Origin: Brevibacterium sediminis
GTDB lineage: Bacteria; Actinomycetota; Actinomycetes; Actinomycetales; Brevibacteriaceae
DNA: 64,000 bases
Direction of reading: 5' to 3'
Assembly: GCF_013623905.1 (NCBI RefSeq)
Contig: NZ_JABKDD010000001.1
Span: forward strand, 1-64,000
The notes beneath the pieces were generated by a model. It saw only the letters and a list, made by a program, of their open reading frames with translations. It did not search any database and was not told where the DNA came from. Of this stretch, positions 37,901-46,903 are shown in pieces. Position numbers and translations under genes: made by a program. The stretch's first letter is position 1. Each line of letters opens with the position of its first letter.

Positions 37901-38538
37901 TCCGCGGGGCCGGCAATCTGCTCGGCGGCCAGCAGTCCGGCCATATCGAAGGCGTCGGCTTCGACCTCTACGTCCGACTCGTCGGAGAGGCCGTGGCGAA
38001 ATTCCGCGGCGAGGAGACCGAACCCGAGGCGGACATGCGCATCGAACTGCCCGTCGATGCCCACCTGCCGGCCGACTATGTCGACCACGAACGACTGCGT
38101 CTCGAGGCCTACCGAAAGTTGGCCGCGGCGACGGACGAAGCACAACTGCAGGAAGTCCTCGACGAGCTCATCGACCGCTACGGCCCCTACCCGGAACCCG
38201 TCGGTGTCCTTGCCGATGTCGCCCGGCTGCGCATCCGCGCCCGCGCTTCCGGGGTCAACGACATCGTCATGCAGGGCAACTTCATCCGCTTCGGACCCGT
38301 CGAACTCTCCGACTCCCAGGTGGTCAGGCTCAAGCGTCTGTACCCGAAGTCTCTGCTCAAACCGGCGCTGCGTTCGGTCCTCGTCCCGAAGCCGATGGCG
38401 GGCACCGGATTCGATTCCAAGGAGATGACCGATTCGGACATCCTGCGGTGGGCGCACCAGTTCCTCGACGCCATCCTGCCTGTCGTCGAGTCGGATGCCA
38501 CGGAAGTCACGGAGGCCGGAGCCGCGAAGAACGGTTGA
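34936..38538 (+). CDS. mfd: transcription-repair coupling factor
   Basis: A 1200-residue ATPase that removes RNA polymerase stalled at lesions and recruits UvrA. The UvrB-like N-terminal region has FPSWETLPHEKLSPRSDTVG and RRGEFAVRGGIVDIFP. The RNAP-interaction domain starts at GDYVVHDQHGVGRF. The translocase has Walker A CGDVGYGKTE near residue 670, DEEQRFGVEHKE (II), SATPIPRTLEM (III), VETGIDIANANT (V) and QLRGRVGRGRERAYA (VI). The GTG start lies 6 bases after a TAGACT box (34924-34929), so it is probably leaderless; the promoter matches that of purN almost base for base. Confidence 0.97.
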   Translation: MLNGLDLTRRNPTITELVAAFNDANTDGGTIDAIKGLWPSILRRTVTTDGAASAPQLIVTATTREAEDLAQALADWVPSASIAIFPSWETLPHEKLSPRSDTVGQRLEVLRRLAHPTPGRELTFIIAPVRAFLQPLAKGLGDIEPVELAVGDEYEIDDLAERLTELAYSRVDMVSRRGEFAVRGGIVDIFPATSERALRVEFFGDEVDEIREFSVSDQRSIPTDDGDEPLRLSAPPCRELLLTDSVRKRAAELAEDVPSAADMLDKIAGGVAVEGMESLSAVLADGMEPIIALLPAGSKIIITEPERVDARAADLVETTNEFLEAAWTGAAGGGETPIDLSAASFRTVAEMAEGARLIGLAWWEIGGFATDEELAGPEENIFSVPARIPKGYAGDVEAILADVKGLIHDKWRILVLTEGQGPGRRMVEVFSEAGVPASFVDDPTDLPEALVTVTTAASFGGFVFDDLKLAVLTEADVLGRAAATSTRDMRKLPTRRRRNQVDPLNLAPGDYVVHDQHGVGRFVEMTQRTTGRGANKHTREYLIIEYAPAKRGQPGDRLYVPSDALDQVTRYVGGESPNLNKMGGADWQTTKARARKAVKEIAGELIRLYSARQATVGHAYGPDTPWQRELEDAFHYVETADQLTTIDEVKSDMEKTVPMDRLICGDVGYGKTEIAVRAAFKAIQDGKQVAVLVPTTLLVQQHYETFAERYSGFPVTIGALSRFQTKQESEKVKEDLADGKLDLVIGTHRLLSGEVRFKELGLVIIDEEQRFGVEHKETLKALRTNVDVLAMSATPIPRTLEMAVTGIREMSTLATPPEERHPVLTYVGKREDKQIKAAIRRELMREGQVFYIHNRVRDIEAVAGHIAEMVPEARIAIAHGKMNETRLEQVIVDFWEKKYDVLVCTTIVETGIDIANANTLIIDNADKYGLSQLHQLRGRVGRGRERAYAYFLYPPDTQLTETAHDRLTTLAAHTELGAGMQVAMKDLEIRGAGNLLGGQQSGHIEGVGFDLYVRLVGEAVAKFRGEETEPEADMRIELPVDAHLPADYVDHERLRLEAYRKLAAATDEAQLQEVLDELIDRYGPYPEPVGVLADVARLRIRARASGVNDIVMQGNFIRFGPVELSDSQVVRLKRLYPKSLLKPALRSVLVPKPMAGTGFDSKEMTDSDILRWAHQFLDAILPVVESDATEVTEAGAAKNG

Positions 38539-38658
38539 GAACTCTCCGACTGTTCACCGCTGTTCGGCCCACGAGCCAGGGCGGTGGCGTAGAGTGCGAA
38601 ACGCGGAGACATCCGCAGCAAGTGCAAATCACGCAGCTGTCTACTAAGGAGAATCCCC

Positions 38659-38853
38659 ATGGGTGTTGACGACAAGTTCGAGAACAAGGCCGAAGACCTC
38701 GGCGGCCGTGCCAAGGAGACCGTCGGCGATGTGACCGGTGACGACCAGCTCAAGGCCGAAGGTGCCACCGATCAGCTCAAGGCCAAGGCCAAAGACGTCG
38801 GCGAGTCGGTCAAGGACCTCGGTGCCTCGGTCAAGGACAAATTCTCGAAGTGA
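38659..38853 (+). CDS. CsbD family stress protein
   Basis: A 64-residue, very hydrophilic protein of the CsbD family: NKAEDLGGRAKETVGDVTGD in the first half, then QLKAEGATDQLKAKAKDVGE. In other bacteria CsbD proteins are part of the general stress regulon; the molecular role is unknown. AAGGAG is 7 bases before the ATG. A TAGAGT -10 element near 38590 probably starts a short leader. It stands between mfd and mazG, which are neighbours in Mycobacterium, so it is an insertion in a conserved order. Confidence 0.88.
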   Translation: MGVDDKFENKAEDLGGRAKETVGDVTGDDQLKAEGATDQLKAKAKDVGESVKDLGASVKDKFSK

Positions 38854-38865
38854 CCGACGAATCGG

Positions 38866-38889
38866 CCCTCACCGCTTCTGCGGTGGGGG
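38866..38889 (+). terminator. Rho-independent terminator after csbD-like gene
   Basis: CCCTCACCGC and GCGGTGGGGG pair (one G-T) around TTCT, followed by TCTTTCGT. Confidence 0.75.
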
Positions 38890-38916
38890 TCTTTCGTGCC
38901 GGCAGGAGGATATTTC

Positions 38917-39366
38917 GTGGGTGAACGTGACGAACCGGGACTCCAAGCGGTGATCGAAGCCATGGCGACTCTGCGACGACGGTGCCCCTGGTCGAGCCGA
39001 CAAGATCATCAGAGCCTCGAGAAGTACGCACGGGAAGAGACGAATGAACTCATCGTCGCTCTTGAAGACTTCGCGACAGAACCCACTGCGGAGAATCGGG
39101 CGGCCGTCGTCGACGAGCTCGGCGACGTGTTCTACCAAGTGCTCTTCCACTCCGCCCTGCTCGATGAAAGCAGCGGGCGAGACTACGGTCACAGCCTCGG
39201 CGCCATCATCGATGGTCTCGAGGCCAAGCTCATCCGTCGTCACCCCCTGGCTTTCACCGACGATCCCGGAGATGAGATGGCATCGTTGGAAGACGTCGAA
39301 CGCGAGTACCGCCGGATCAAAGCGGAAGAGAAGGCCGCAGCGCGAGGAGAGGACGGAAGCCGATGA
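38917..39366 (+). CDS. mazG: MazG-type nucleotide pyrophosphohydrolase
   Basis: Hydrolyses (d)NTPs, notably oxidised ones, to monophosphates. The 149-residue single-domain form has LRRRCPWSSRQDHQSLEKYA, EETNEL and DELGDVFYQVLFHS, which supply the acidic Mg-binding residues (E-x-x-E and E-x-x-D patterns). In longer MazG proteins the domain is duplicated; here only one is present. GTG 38917 has AGGAGG 7 bases upstream; the GTG at 38896 would lie before that site. It overlaps the phosphatase gene by 4 bases. Confidence 0.92.
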   Translation: MGERDEPGLQAVIEAMATLRRRCPWSSRQDHQSLEKYAREETNELIVALEDFATEPTAENRAAVVDELGDVFYQVLFHSALLDESSGRDYGHSLGAIIDGLEAKLIRRHPLAFTDDPGDEMASLEDVEREYRRIKAEEKAAARGEDGSR

Positions 39367-40205
39367 GTCTGGAGAGGCTCGAGATCGAAGGCACCTTCAA
39401 CTTCCGTGACCTCGGAGGGCCCGCCACCGAGGCCGGGGAGAGCCGAGTGCGATCCGGGAAGGTGTTCCGCGCCGACGGTCTGGCGCAGCTGAGCGATCGA
39501 GCGCGCGCCGATATCGGCGAACTCGGCATCGGCACCGTCATCGATCTGCGCGATATCGGCGAGAGGGCGAAACTGCCCGATGCGCTCGACGGCCTCGACA
39601 TCCGACATATCGAGCTGCCCGTCTTCGACGACCACTTCTTCCCCAGCCGACCATTGAGCAGGGAAGAGATGAAAGCCGCCGCCGAGGCGACGGGAATGGA
39701 TCTCAGCGACCGGAGCCTCGGCCGCATCTACGAACTCATGATCACGCACTTCGGTCACCGGCTGGCCGCCGCCGTCGACCTGATCGCCGAACACTGCGCT
39801 GATGGTGTGGTGTTCCACTGCTCTGCCGGGAAGGATCGCACCGGCGTGATCGGAGCATTCCTGCTCGACCTCCTCGGTGTGGGACGGCAAGATATCGTCG
39901 ACGAATATGCGATCACCTCCACCCACCTGTCCGGGGGTTTCCTCGAGGCGATCACCAGGAACTTCTCCGATGCCGGGATCTCCGGCAACCTCGCCCAGAC
40001 CGCCACCGCTGCGCCTCCCGAACTCATGCACGAGGTCCTCGACCGGATCGAGGCCGAGCACGGGACCGCCTCGGCGAAGGACGAGGGACAGCCAAGGGGA
40101 GTCGAAGCCTACCTGCTCGCGCACGGGATGGACCCTGCGACGCCCGAGCGACTGCGGCAATGCCTGCTCGAATCCGAGCCCAACCGGGGCCCGGAACGAG
40201 GGTGA
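39363..40205 (+). CDS. tyrosine-protein phosphatase
   Basis: A 280-residue phosphatase of the Y_phosphatase3 (PtpB-like) family. The P-loop HCSAGKDRTG spans residues 152-161 with Cys153 and Arg159. GTFNFRDLGG near the N-terminus and IDLRDIGER are typical. PtpB-type enzymes act on phosphotyrosine, phosphoserine or phosphoinositides; the substrate here is unknown, and there is no signal peptide. It takes the place between mazG and eno that lpqU has in Mycobacterium. Start overlaps mazG (ATGA). Confidence 0.9.
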   Translation: MSLERLEIEGTFNFRDLGGPATEAGESRVRSGKVFRADGLAQLSDRARADIGELGIGTVIDLRDIGERAKLPDALDGLDIRHIELPVFDDHFFPSRPLSREEMKAAAEATGMDLSDRSLGRIYELMITHFGHRLAAAVDLIAEHCADGVVFHCSAGKDRTGVIGAFLLDLLGVGRQDIVDEYAITSTHLSGGFLEAITRNFSDAGISGNLAQTATAAPPELMHEVLDRIEAEHGTASAKDEGQPRGVEAYLLAHGMDPATPERLRQCLLESEPNRGPERG

Positions 40206-40227
40206 GCCTGGACGCGCGGTGCATTAA

Positions 40228-41562
<1,335 letters not shown>

Positions 41563-41582
41563 GGCGAGCAGGGCTCTGAACT

Positions 41583-41633
41583 CCCCGAGGCGGGGCCGGA
41601 CGATCACAATGATCGCCCGGCCCCGCCTCGGGG
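41583..41633 (+). terminator. strong terminator after eno
   Basis: A 17-bp stem (41583-41599 with 41617-41633) plus an inner 5-bp stem CGATC/GATCG around ACAAT, separated by one A-C mismatch, then TTTCC. Confidence 0.85.
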
Positions 41634-42008
41634 TTTCCAGCTTCGGACCTCCCTCATCCGAGGCTTCTCGTCTCGAGTCTTCCCGCCTTCGGGCCTTCCT
41701 CCATCCGGGGCCGCATTTCTCACCGCGAAGTCTCCTCGTCGCGACGATTCTCCGTTGCCGGGCCCGGTTCACTGCGTCACCATTTGTCACCGGTGGTCTC
41801 ATATCCGCCCACCGGCGACTATCCCTCGCGTTCCTCGTAATTTGCACCGTTGCACCACTCTGACGAGTCTCTATGGGTGAGGGACGGTCGAGCACCTGTA
41901 GGAGTTGCCGGCAACGGTGCGGGATGAAACTCTGCCAATCGCACCATGGGAGACGGTGTGCTCGACGAAATAGGGGTGAACGACAGCCGCGGTGCGGGAT
42001 GCCTCGCC
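41634..42008. other. non-coding gap between eno and AbiEi/DUF559 gene
   Basis: 375 bases without a gene that I can support. It holds several CT-rich stretches, two copies of CGGTGCGGGATG (about 41913 and 41989), and the 27-bp element at 41878-41904 that recurs at 62881-62907. Confidence 0.6.
41878..41904 (+). repeat. 27-bp intergenic repeat, copy 1
   Basis: Starts TGAGGGACG and ends ACCTGTAGGAG. It matches 23 of 27 bases at 62881-62907 without gaps, also between genes. Confidence 0.55.
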
Positions 42009-43106
42009 CTATGCAGCGATGTGCCGCCTGGTGCGGCGGTCCGCGGCGGTGCGCTGCGGTCCGCGATGCATCTGCGGCACAGATGCCCGCGGTGGGGACC
42101 AGGCGGTGGCGTTCTGCGCACGGCGGATGAACCGGAGGATGTCATAGAATTTCGCCTCCTCGAACAGCTCCTTCCAACTGATCCGAATCACCTGCCAACC
42201 TTGGTCGCGCAGCCACTGCTCGCGGCGGCGTTCCTGTTCGAGCTCCTCGCGGGGGACACCTGAACCGAGATAGAGCTTGCCGATGCCGTCGATCTCGATG
42301 ATGAGACGAGCCCGGCGGTGACAGAAGTCGACGCGGATATCGCGCCTCAATGATTCGGCGTGAAACGTGACCTGCGGTTCCATCCCCGTGATCCCGTGTT
42401 CGTAGAATCGCACCGCGGCGACAGCCTCGGCGGGGGATTCGCGGCGAGAATCAGCCAGATCGATGGCCAGTCGCACTTTCGCGGAATTGCGCTTCTCCAA
42501 GCATTGAGCGAGTTTCGTGAGGATCTTCTCCCTGGTGGTCAGCTTTCGGTGCAGCGCATCATCGATCATCGGCACAGAGACGTCGAGGTTGTAGCTGCGG
42601 GCGACGTCGATGAGTGTGCGTTCGAGTGTGGTCACTTCGGCGCCGTTGATCGTTGCGCGGTGGTTCTGCGGGATGATGCTGCCGCGGACGTGGATAGTCT
42701 TGAATTTGCGGTTGGTGCCCCGCCGGACGACCTCGACCTGGTGGGTGACAGGGTGGGAGATGGGCAGATTGTGGATTAGTGCCGCAGAGATGTGCGAGAA
42801 GATCTCCGCCGGTGGGTTCGACTTCGCGTCGTCGGTTCTCCGATCGGCACGTTGTGCGAAGTGAGCCATCACCGAGGCGTTGAGATCGTTGATATCGTCG
42901 CGGATGACTCCGTGCTCGATGAAGACCTGGTGGACCTGTTCGGCGATGCTCGCCCAGAGCGGGCGATGGAAGTCCAGTTCGCAGACGTGGCGGACGAGAT
43001 ATGTGCCCCGCGACAGCCGTCGGAGGCAACATCTGCGGGCGCGCCTGATGTCGCCATGGTTGAATCCGAGCCGAAGGATGTCATCGGTGCTCAATAGTTT
43101 ATACAT
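42009..43106 (-). CDS. AbiEi-like / DUF559 endonuclease-domain protein
   Basis: A 365-residue protein of the type often annotated as type IV antitoxin AbiEi-domain or DUF559 protein. The N-terminal ~45 residues (LLSTDDILRLGFNHGDIRRA, LRRLSRGTYLV) form a winged-helix-like AbiEi domain. The C-terminal region has VDFCHRRARLIIEIDG and EQERRREQWLRDQGWQVIRI, which looks like the VSR/PD-(D/E)xK-like DUF559 nuclease fold. No AbiEii toxin is adjacent, so it is an orphan. It interrupts the eno-ftsB order conserved in actinobacteria. ATG 43106 (MYKLLS) lies in AT-rich DNA; an upstream in-frame start (43253) is less likely. Confidence 0.78.
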   Translation of the reverse strand: MYKLLSTDDILRLGFNHGDIRRARRCCLRRLSRGTYLVRHVCELDFHRPLWASIAEQVHQVFIEHGVIRDDINDLNASVMAHFAQRADRRTDDAKSNPPAEIFSHISAALIHNLPISHPVTHQVEVVRRGTNRKFKTIHVRGSIIPQNHRATINGAEVTTLERTLIDVARSYNLDVSVPMIDDALHRKLTTREKILTKLAQCLEKRNSAKVRLAIDLADSRRESPAEAVAAVRFYEHGITGMEPQVTFHAESLRRDIRVDFCHRRARLIIEIDGIGKLYLGSGVPREELEQERRREQWLRDQGWQVIRISWKELFEEAKFYDILRFIRRAQNATAWSPPRASVPQMHRGPQRTAADRRTRRHIAA

Positions 43107-43593
43107 GCATCTAAAATGCAATAAACGCAACCAAACAGCAATGAGCGCTCTCTTGTCTGTGGATAACTCTGTGGATAGGGCATTGATCGGGCGGAGCTCT
43201 CGCAAGATGACTGGTCGCAGGTCAGGTGATCGACGGCGGCGATCTTCGGACATCCGTCACCCCGAGGCGCATAACGCACCGCAGGAGCGAGGTGGTTTGC
43301 TGCCAAGAGTGAGAGGTGCCGTCGTGGGTGTAGGAGTTGGGGCTGCGGGGAGGGGGAAGCAGTAGTGGTGTGAGATGCCTGCGGGAGGCGAGGCTGAGAT
43401 GGCTCCTGGGGCGGGCACGGGCTGAGGTGAGAGATGCTCGCGGGGGAGGAGTGGGCGGGACCGGACGTGACGGAGGATACGTGAGAATCGAACACGCCAC
43501 GAGCTCGAAATCCTCGCGCAGGGAATGCGGACACGGCACACTTGGAGATGTTGCGACACTCTTCCCCGATCCCCAGTCGCAGAGGAAAGAAGC
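43107..43593. other. non-coding gap with AT-rich patch before ftsB
   Basis: 487 bases without a supportable gene. The first ~50 bases are AT-rich, unlike the rest of the window, and probably hold the promoter of the minus-strand gene. TGTGGATAA (43158-43166) and TGTGGATAG (43170-43178) look like two DnaA boxes 3 bases apart. The stretch 43310-43480 is very G-rich on the plus strand. AGAGGAAAGAAGC before 43594 is the ftsB ribosome binding site. Confidence 0.55.
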
Positions 43594-44088
43594 ATGGTCC
43601 CGAGCAAGCCCAGACGAAGTGCCCCGAAATCGGCTCCTGGCAAAGCCACCCCTCGTCGACGCCCGAAACCGGTCATCGAAGCCGATGCCGGCACGGACGC
43701 CGAGGCGCGTGGCCGCCGCATGTCGGTGCGCACGGGAATCTTCCTCCTCGTCGTCGCAGCCGTCCTCCTCGCGTTCCTCTCGCCCCTGAACTCCGCACTC
43801 AAACAGGCCCAGCAGATCGCGGCCCTGAATAACGAGATCGAGACGACGAAAGCCGAGGTCAAGAGCCTCGAAGAGAAGAACGAGAACCTCAGAGACCCCG
43901 CCTACATCAAGCGCAAGGCCCGCGAAGACCAGTACTACGTGGAAAAGGGCAAGAACGCGGTCATCGTCACGAATCAAGAGGCCGTCGACGAGGAATCCGA
44001 GCCCGAACGGCCGGTTCGCAAGCAGGCCTGGTACCTTGAGTTGCTGGAGTCCATTCAGGAGACCGGCAACACCGTGGAGAAGAGCTGA
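43594..44088 (+). CDS. ftsB: FtsB/DivIC septum formation initiator
   Basis: Bitopic division protein of the FtsQLB complex. Of 164 residues, about 45 are a basic, Pro-rich cytosolic tail. One transmembrane helix follows (RTGIFLLVVAAVLLAFLSPL), then a coiled coil (QIAALNNEIETTKAEVKSLE, EKNENLRDPAYIKRKARED) outside the membrane. YYVEKGKNAVIV is typical of the family. A GAGGAAAG ribosome binding site precedes ATG 43594. The order ftsB-DUF501-ppx after eno matches Rv1024-Rv1026. Its stop overlaps the DUF501 start by one base. Confidence 0.93.
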   Translation: MVPSKPRRSAPKSAPGKATPRRRPKPVIEADAGTDAEARGRRMSVRTGIFLLVVAAVLLAFLSPLNSALKQAQQIAALNNEIETTKAEVKSLEEKNENLRDPAYIKRKAREDQYYVEKGKNAVIVTNQEAVDEESEPERPVRKQAWYLELLESIQETGNTVEKS

Positions 44089-44615
44089 TGATCACAGAGT
44101 GCACCGAGGCGGATTTCGCTGTCCTCCAAGACCAACTCGGGCGCATTCCCCGAGGCGTCTTCGGCATCGCCGCCCGCAGCGCATCCGGTGAACCCCTCGT
44201 CGTCGCCACCGCTCCGCGCCTCGAGGACGGCACGCCGTTCCCGACGACCTTCTACCTCACCCATCCTGCCTACGTGGCCGAATGCTCGCGGCTGGAAGCC
44301 TCGGGAATCATGGCCGAATGGACTGCGGAGATCGGCGAAGACGAAGAGCTCGCTGCCGCCTACGCCGCCGCACACCGGGCCTACCTCGACGTCCGCTCTG
44401 AGATCGGCTCCGCAGCGGGCCTGGCGGAAGTTGAAGAGATCAAGGATTACTCCGCAGGCGGAATGCCGAACCGGGTCAAATGCCTCCACGCCCTCGTCGG
44501 CCACTCGCTGTCCGCCGGGCTCGGCATCAACCCCATCGGCGACCGCGCACTGTCGTTCATGAACGATGTGCCTCCGCTGGCCGAGACCGCTGCCACCACC
44601 GAATCCACCGACTAG
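44088..44615 (+). CDS. DUF501 family protein
   Basis: A 175-residue protein of the DUF501 family, always near ftsB and ppx in actinobacteria; function unknown. Family features are GRIPRGVFGIAARS, FPTTFYLTHP (conserved Y-L-T-H/C-P), the acidic EIGEDEELAAAYAAAHRAYL and GGMPNRVKCLHALVGHSL, which contains a C-L-H-x-L-x-x-H-x-L pattern that could bind a metal. It overlaps ftsB by one base and is followed by ppx after 8 bases. Confidence 0.9.
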   Translation: MITECTEADFAVLQDQLGRIPRGVFGIAARSASGEPLVVATAPRLEDGTPFPTTFYLTHPAYVAECSRLEASGIMAEWTAEIGEDEELAAAYAAAHRAYLDVRSEIGSAAGLAEVEEIKDYSAGGMPNRVKCLHALVGHSLSAGLGINPIGDRALSFMNDVPPLAETAATTESTD

Positions 44616-44623
44616 GACCTGCC

Positions 44624-45571
44624 ATGCGTGTTGCTGCCTTCGACTGCGGGACGAACTCCCTGCGCCTGCTCATCGCCGATGTCGCCGCCGACGGCACCCT
44701 CACCGACCTGCGTCGCGAAACCCGGATCGTCCGTCTCGGCCAAGGTGTCGACGCCACCGGCGAGTTCGCACCTGAGGCGCTCGAGCGCACCTTCGCCGTG
44801 GCGAAGGAATTCGCCGAGGTGGCCGCCGAGTACCGGCCGGAGAAGCTGAGATTCGTCGCGACCTCGGCCAGCCGCGACGTGAAGAATCGCGATGAGTTCT
44901 TCGCCGGGATCTTCTCGATCCTCGGCGTCGTCCCCGACGTCATCGCCGGTGAAGAGGAGGCCCGGCTGTCCTTCCTCGGCGCCACTGTCGGCCTCACGGA
45001 TGCTGACGGACCCTATGTCGTCATGGACCTCGGCGGCGGCTCGACCGAACTCGTCCTCGGCCGAGACGATGTCCAGGCGGCCGTGAGCATGGACATCGGG
45101 TCGGTGCGTCTGACCGAACGGCACATGCCGGTCGAAACTCCCAGCCAGGACCAGATCCAGGCAGCTCTGGCCGATATAGACGGCCAGCTCGACCAGGCCG
45201 CGCAGATCGTCGACTTCGCGGCCCCGCGCACTTTCATCGGAGTCGCCGGCACCGTCACCACCATCACCGCAGGCATCCTCGGACTCGAAAGCTACCAGCG
45301 AGAGCGCATCCACGGAGCACATATCAGCGTCGCCGACGTCGCTGACGAATCCCGAAAGCTTCTGGCCATGGACCGCCAGGCACGCACGGACCTGCCGTAT
45401 ATGCATCCCGGACGCGTCGACGTCATCGGCGCCGGATCGCTGCTCTTCGCCAGGATCGTCGCCCGCTTCGACCAAGCCGTGGCGGCCGCCGGAGGATCGC
45501 TGGATATTCGGATCTCCGAAACCGACATCCTCGACGGGACCGCGCTCGACCTCGCGCTGACGAGCTCGTGA
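44624..45571 (+). CDS. ppx: Ppx/GppA phosphatase (exopolyphosphatase)
   Basis: Actin-fold phosphatase that cuts terminal phosphate from polyphosphate or pppGpp; 315 residues, the short actinobacterial form without the C-terminal HD-like domain. FDCGTNSLRLLIADV, the catalytic Glu in VIAGEEEARLSFLG, VVMDLGGGSTELVLG and GVAGTVTTITAG mark the nucleotide/phosphate sites. ATG 44624 is the family start; upstream in-frame codons overlap DUF501. Together with PPK2 at 51668 it suggests active polyphosphate metabolism. Its stop overlaps the next start. Confidence 0.93.
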   Translation: MRVAAFDCGTNSLRLLIADVAADGTLTDLRRETRIVRLGQGVDATGEFAPEALERTFAVAKEFAEVAAEYRPEKLRFVATSASRDVKNRDEFFAGIFSILGVVPDVIAGEEEARLSFLGATVGLTDADGPYVVMDLGGGSTELVLGRDDVQAAVSMDIGSVRLTERHMPVETPSQDQIQAALADIDGQLDQAAQIVDFAAPRTFIGVAGTVTTITAGILGLESYQRERIHGAHISVADVADESRKLLAMDRQARTDLPYMHPGRVDVIGAGSLLFARIVARFDQAVAAAGGSLDIRISETDILDGTALDLALTSS

Positions 45572-46812
45572 GAGCCGCCGCGCGACTCCTCGCCGTCACG
45601 ACCGTCGTCCTCGGACTCGTCGTCGGTACCACCCAACCCGTCATGGCCGCGCCGAAGGCCGGACCCGGCCAGTGGTTCATCAAAGACTACGGAATCGACA
45701 AGGTCTGGAAGAAATCCACGGGCAAGGGCGTCAAAGTCGCAGTGATCGACTCCGGCGTCAACTCCGACCACGAAGACCTCAAGGGCGTCGTGAAGAAGTC
45801 CAAGGACTTCAGCGGACTGGGCAAGGACGGAAAGACCCCGCTGGGAGGGAAGACCACGATCCACCACGGCACCGCCGTGGCCGGAGTCATCGCCGGCCGA
45901 GGAGTCGGTGCCGGGCCGACCGGCGTCGCCCCGGACGCCGAGATCCTGTCGGCATCGATGTGGCTGGGTCCCGACCGCCCCAAGGAATCCGGATCGACTC
46001 GAGAACAGGCCGATGAAGCCATCCGATGGGCTGTCGACTCCGGTGCGAAGGTCATCAACATGTCCTTGGGATGGGACGATCCGGGCTGGCCGGAGAGCTG
46101 GGACGAATCCTTCGCCTACGCCTACAAGAAGGACGTGCTCGTCGTCGCCTGCGTCGGCAACGCCTCACAGGGAGCGACCCAGGCATGGTCGCCGTCGACG
46201 GTTCCGGGCGTCATCGGGGTGGGCGGACTCGACCAGAACGGGAAGGTCCTCGACGACTCCACCGCACCCGGCACCGCCGTCGACCTCATGGGTCCGGCCA
46301 AGGACATTCCCATTCCGTACTACAGCGGCGGCTACGCCGAAGGCCAAGGCTGCTCGTTCGCCTCACCCGTCGTGTCCGGTGTGGCAGCGCTCATCCGCTC
46401 CGAGAACCCCGACCTCAGCGCCGATGAGGTGCGAGCCATACTGCAGTCGAGTGCCAAACCGGTGGACGGTCACAAGGGCGTGAGCAAGAAGGGCAAGCCC
46501 GACCCGATCGTCGGCTGGGGGCGCGTCGACCCGCAGAGCGCCATCAAGGCGAAAGCGCCCAAGAACGTCTCCTCCGCCGAGGATGAGCTGGCGGATTGGG
46601 TGAAGATGCATCGTCGCGGGGATGCGAAGTCAGAAGAGACCGAAACCGCCGCACCGGATGAGACCGAGAGCCCGAAGGCTCTCGCTCCGACCGATATCGT
46701 CGCCACGCAGTCGACACCGACACTCGGCTTCGCCGTCCTCGGGGCCGGAGCCCTGATCGCCGTGGTCCTCATGATCATCTCGATCGTCTCCTTCGCCCGC
46801 CGTCGCCACTGA
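45568..46812 (+). CDS. subtilisin-like (S8) membrane-anchored protease
   Basis: A 414-residue S8 peptidase, mycosin-like in layout. The signal peptide (LLAVTTVVLGLVVGTT, cleavage near VMAAP) is followed by the catalytic domain with Asp61 (VIDSG), His100 (HHGTAVAG) and Ser263 (GCSFASP). A linker rich in Glu, Thr and Pro leads to a C-terminal membrane anchor (FAVLGAGALIAVVLMIISIV) and basic tail FARRRH, so the enzyme faces outward. Mycosins serve type VII secretion, but no ESX genes are in the window. GTG 45568 overlaps the ppx stop. Confidence 0.9.
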   Translation: MRAAARLLAVTTVVLGLVVGTTQPVMAAPKAGPGQWFIKDYGIDKVWKKSTGKGVKVAVIDSGVNSDHEDLKGVVKKSKDFSGLGKDGKTPLGGKTTIHHGTAVAGVIAGRGVGAGPTGVAPDAEILSASMWLGPDRPKESGSTREQADEAIRWAVDSGAKVINMSLGWDDPGWPESWDESFAYAYKKDVLVVACVGNASQGATQAWSPSTVPGVIGVGGLDQNGKVLDDSTAPGTAVDLMGPAKDIPIPYYSGGYAEGQGCSFASPVVSGVAALIRSENPDLSADEVRAILQSSAKPVDGHKGVSKKGKPDPIVGWGRVDPQSAIKAKAPKNVSSAEDELADWVKMHRRGDAKSEETETAAPDETESPKALAPTDIVATQSTPTLGFAVLGAGALIAVVLMIISIVSFARRRH

Positions 46813-46903
46813 GGCCAGGTGCAGAAACTGCTCTGATCTGGGGCGTTCGAGTCCGTGGGACAAACAATTAGTGAAAGTTTTCACAAGGGTCTAGCATGGG
46901 ATT

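Noticed and set aside
35629..38457. A 940-codon minus-strand open frame
   Set aside because: It is fully antisense to mfd, with low-complexity translation and no motif.
43158..43178. Replication origin
   Set aside because: Only two DnaA-like boxes, and no dnaA, dnaN or box cluster nearby.
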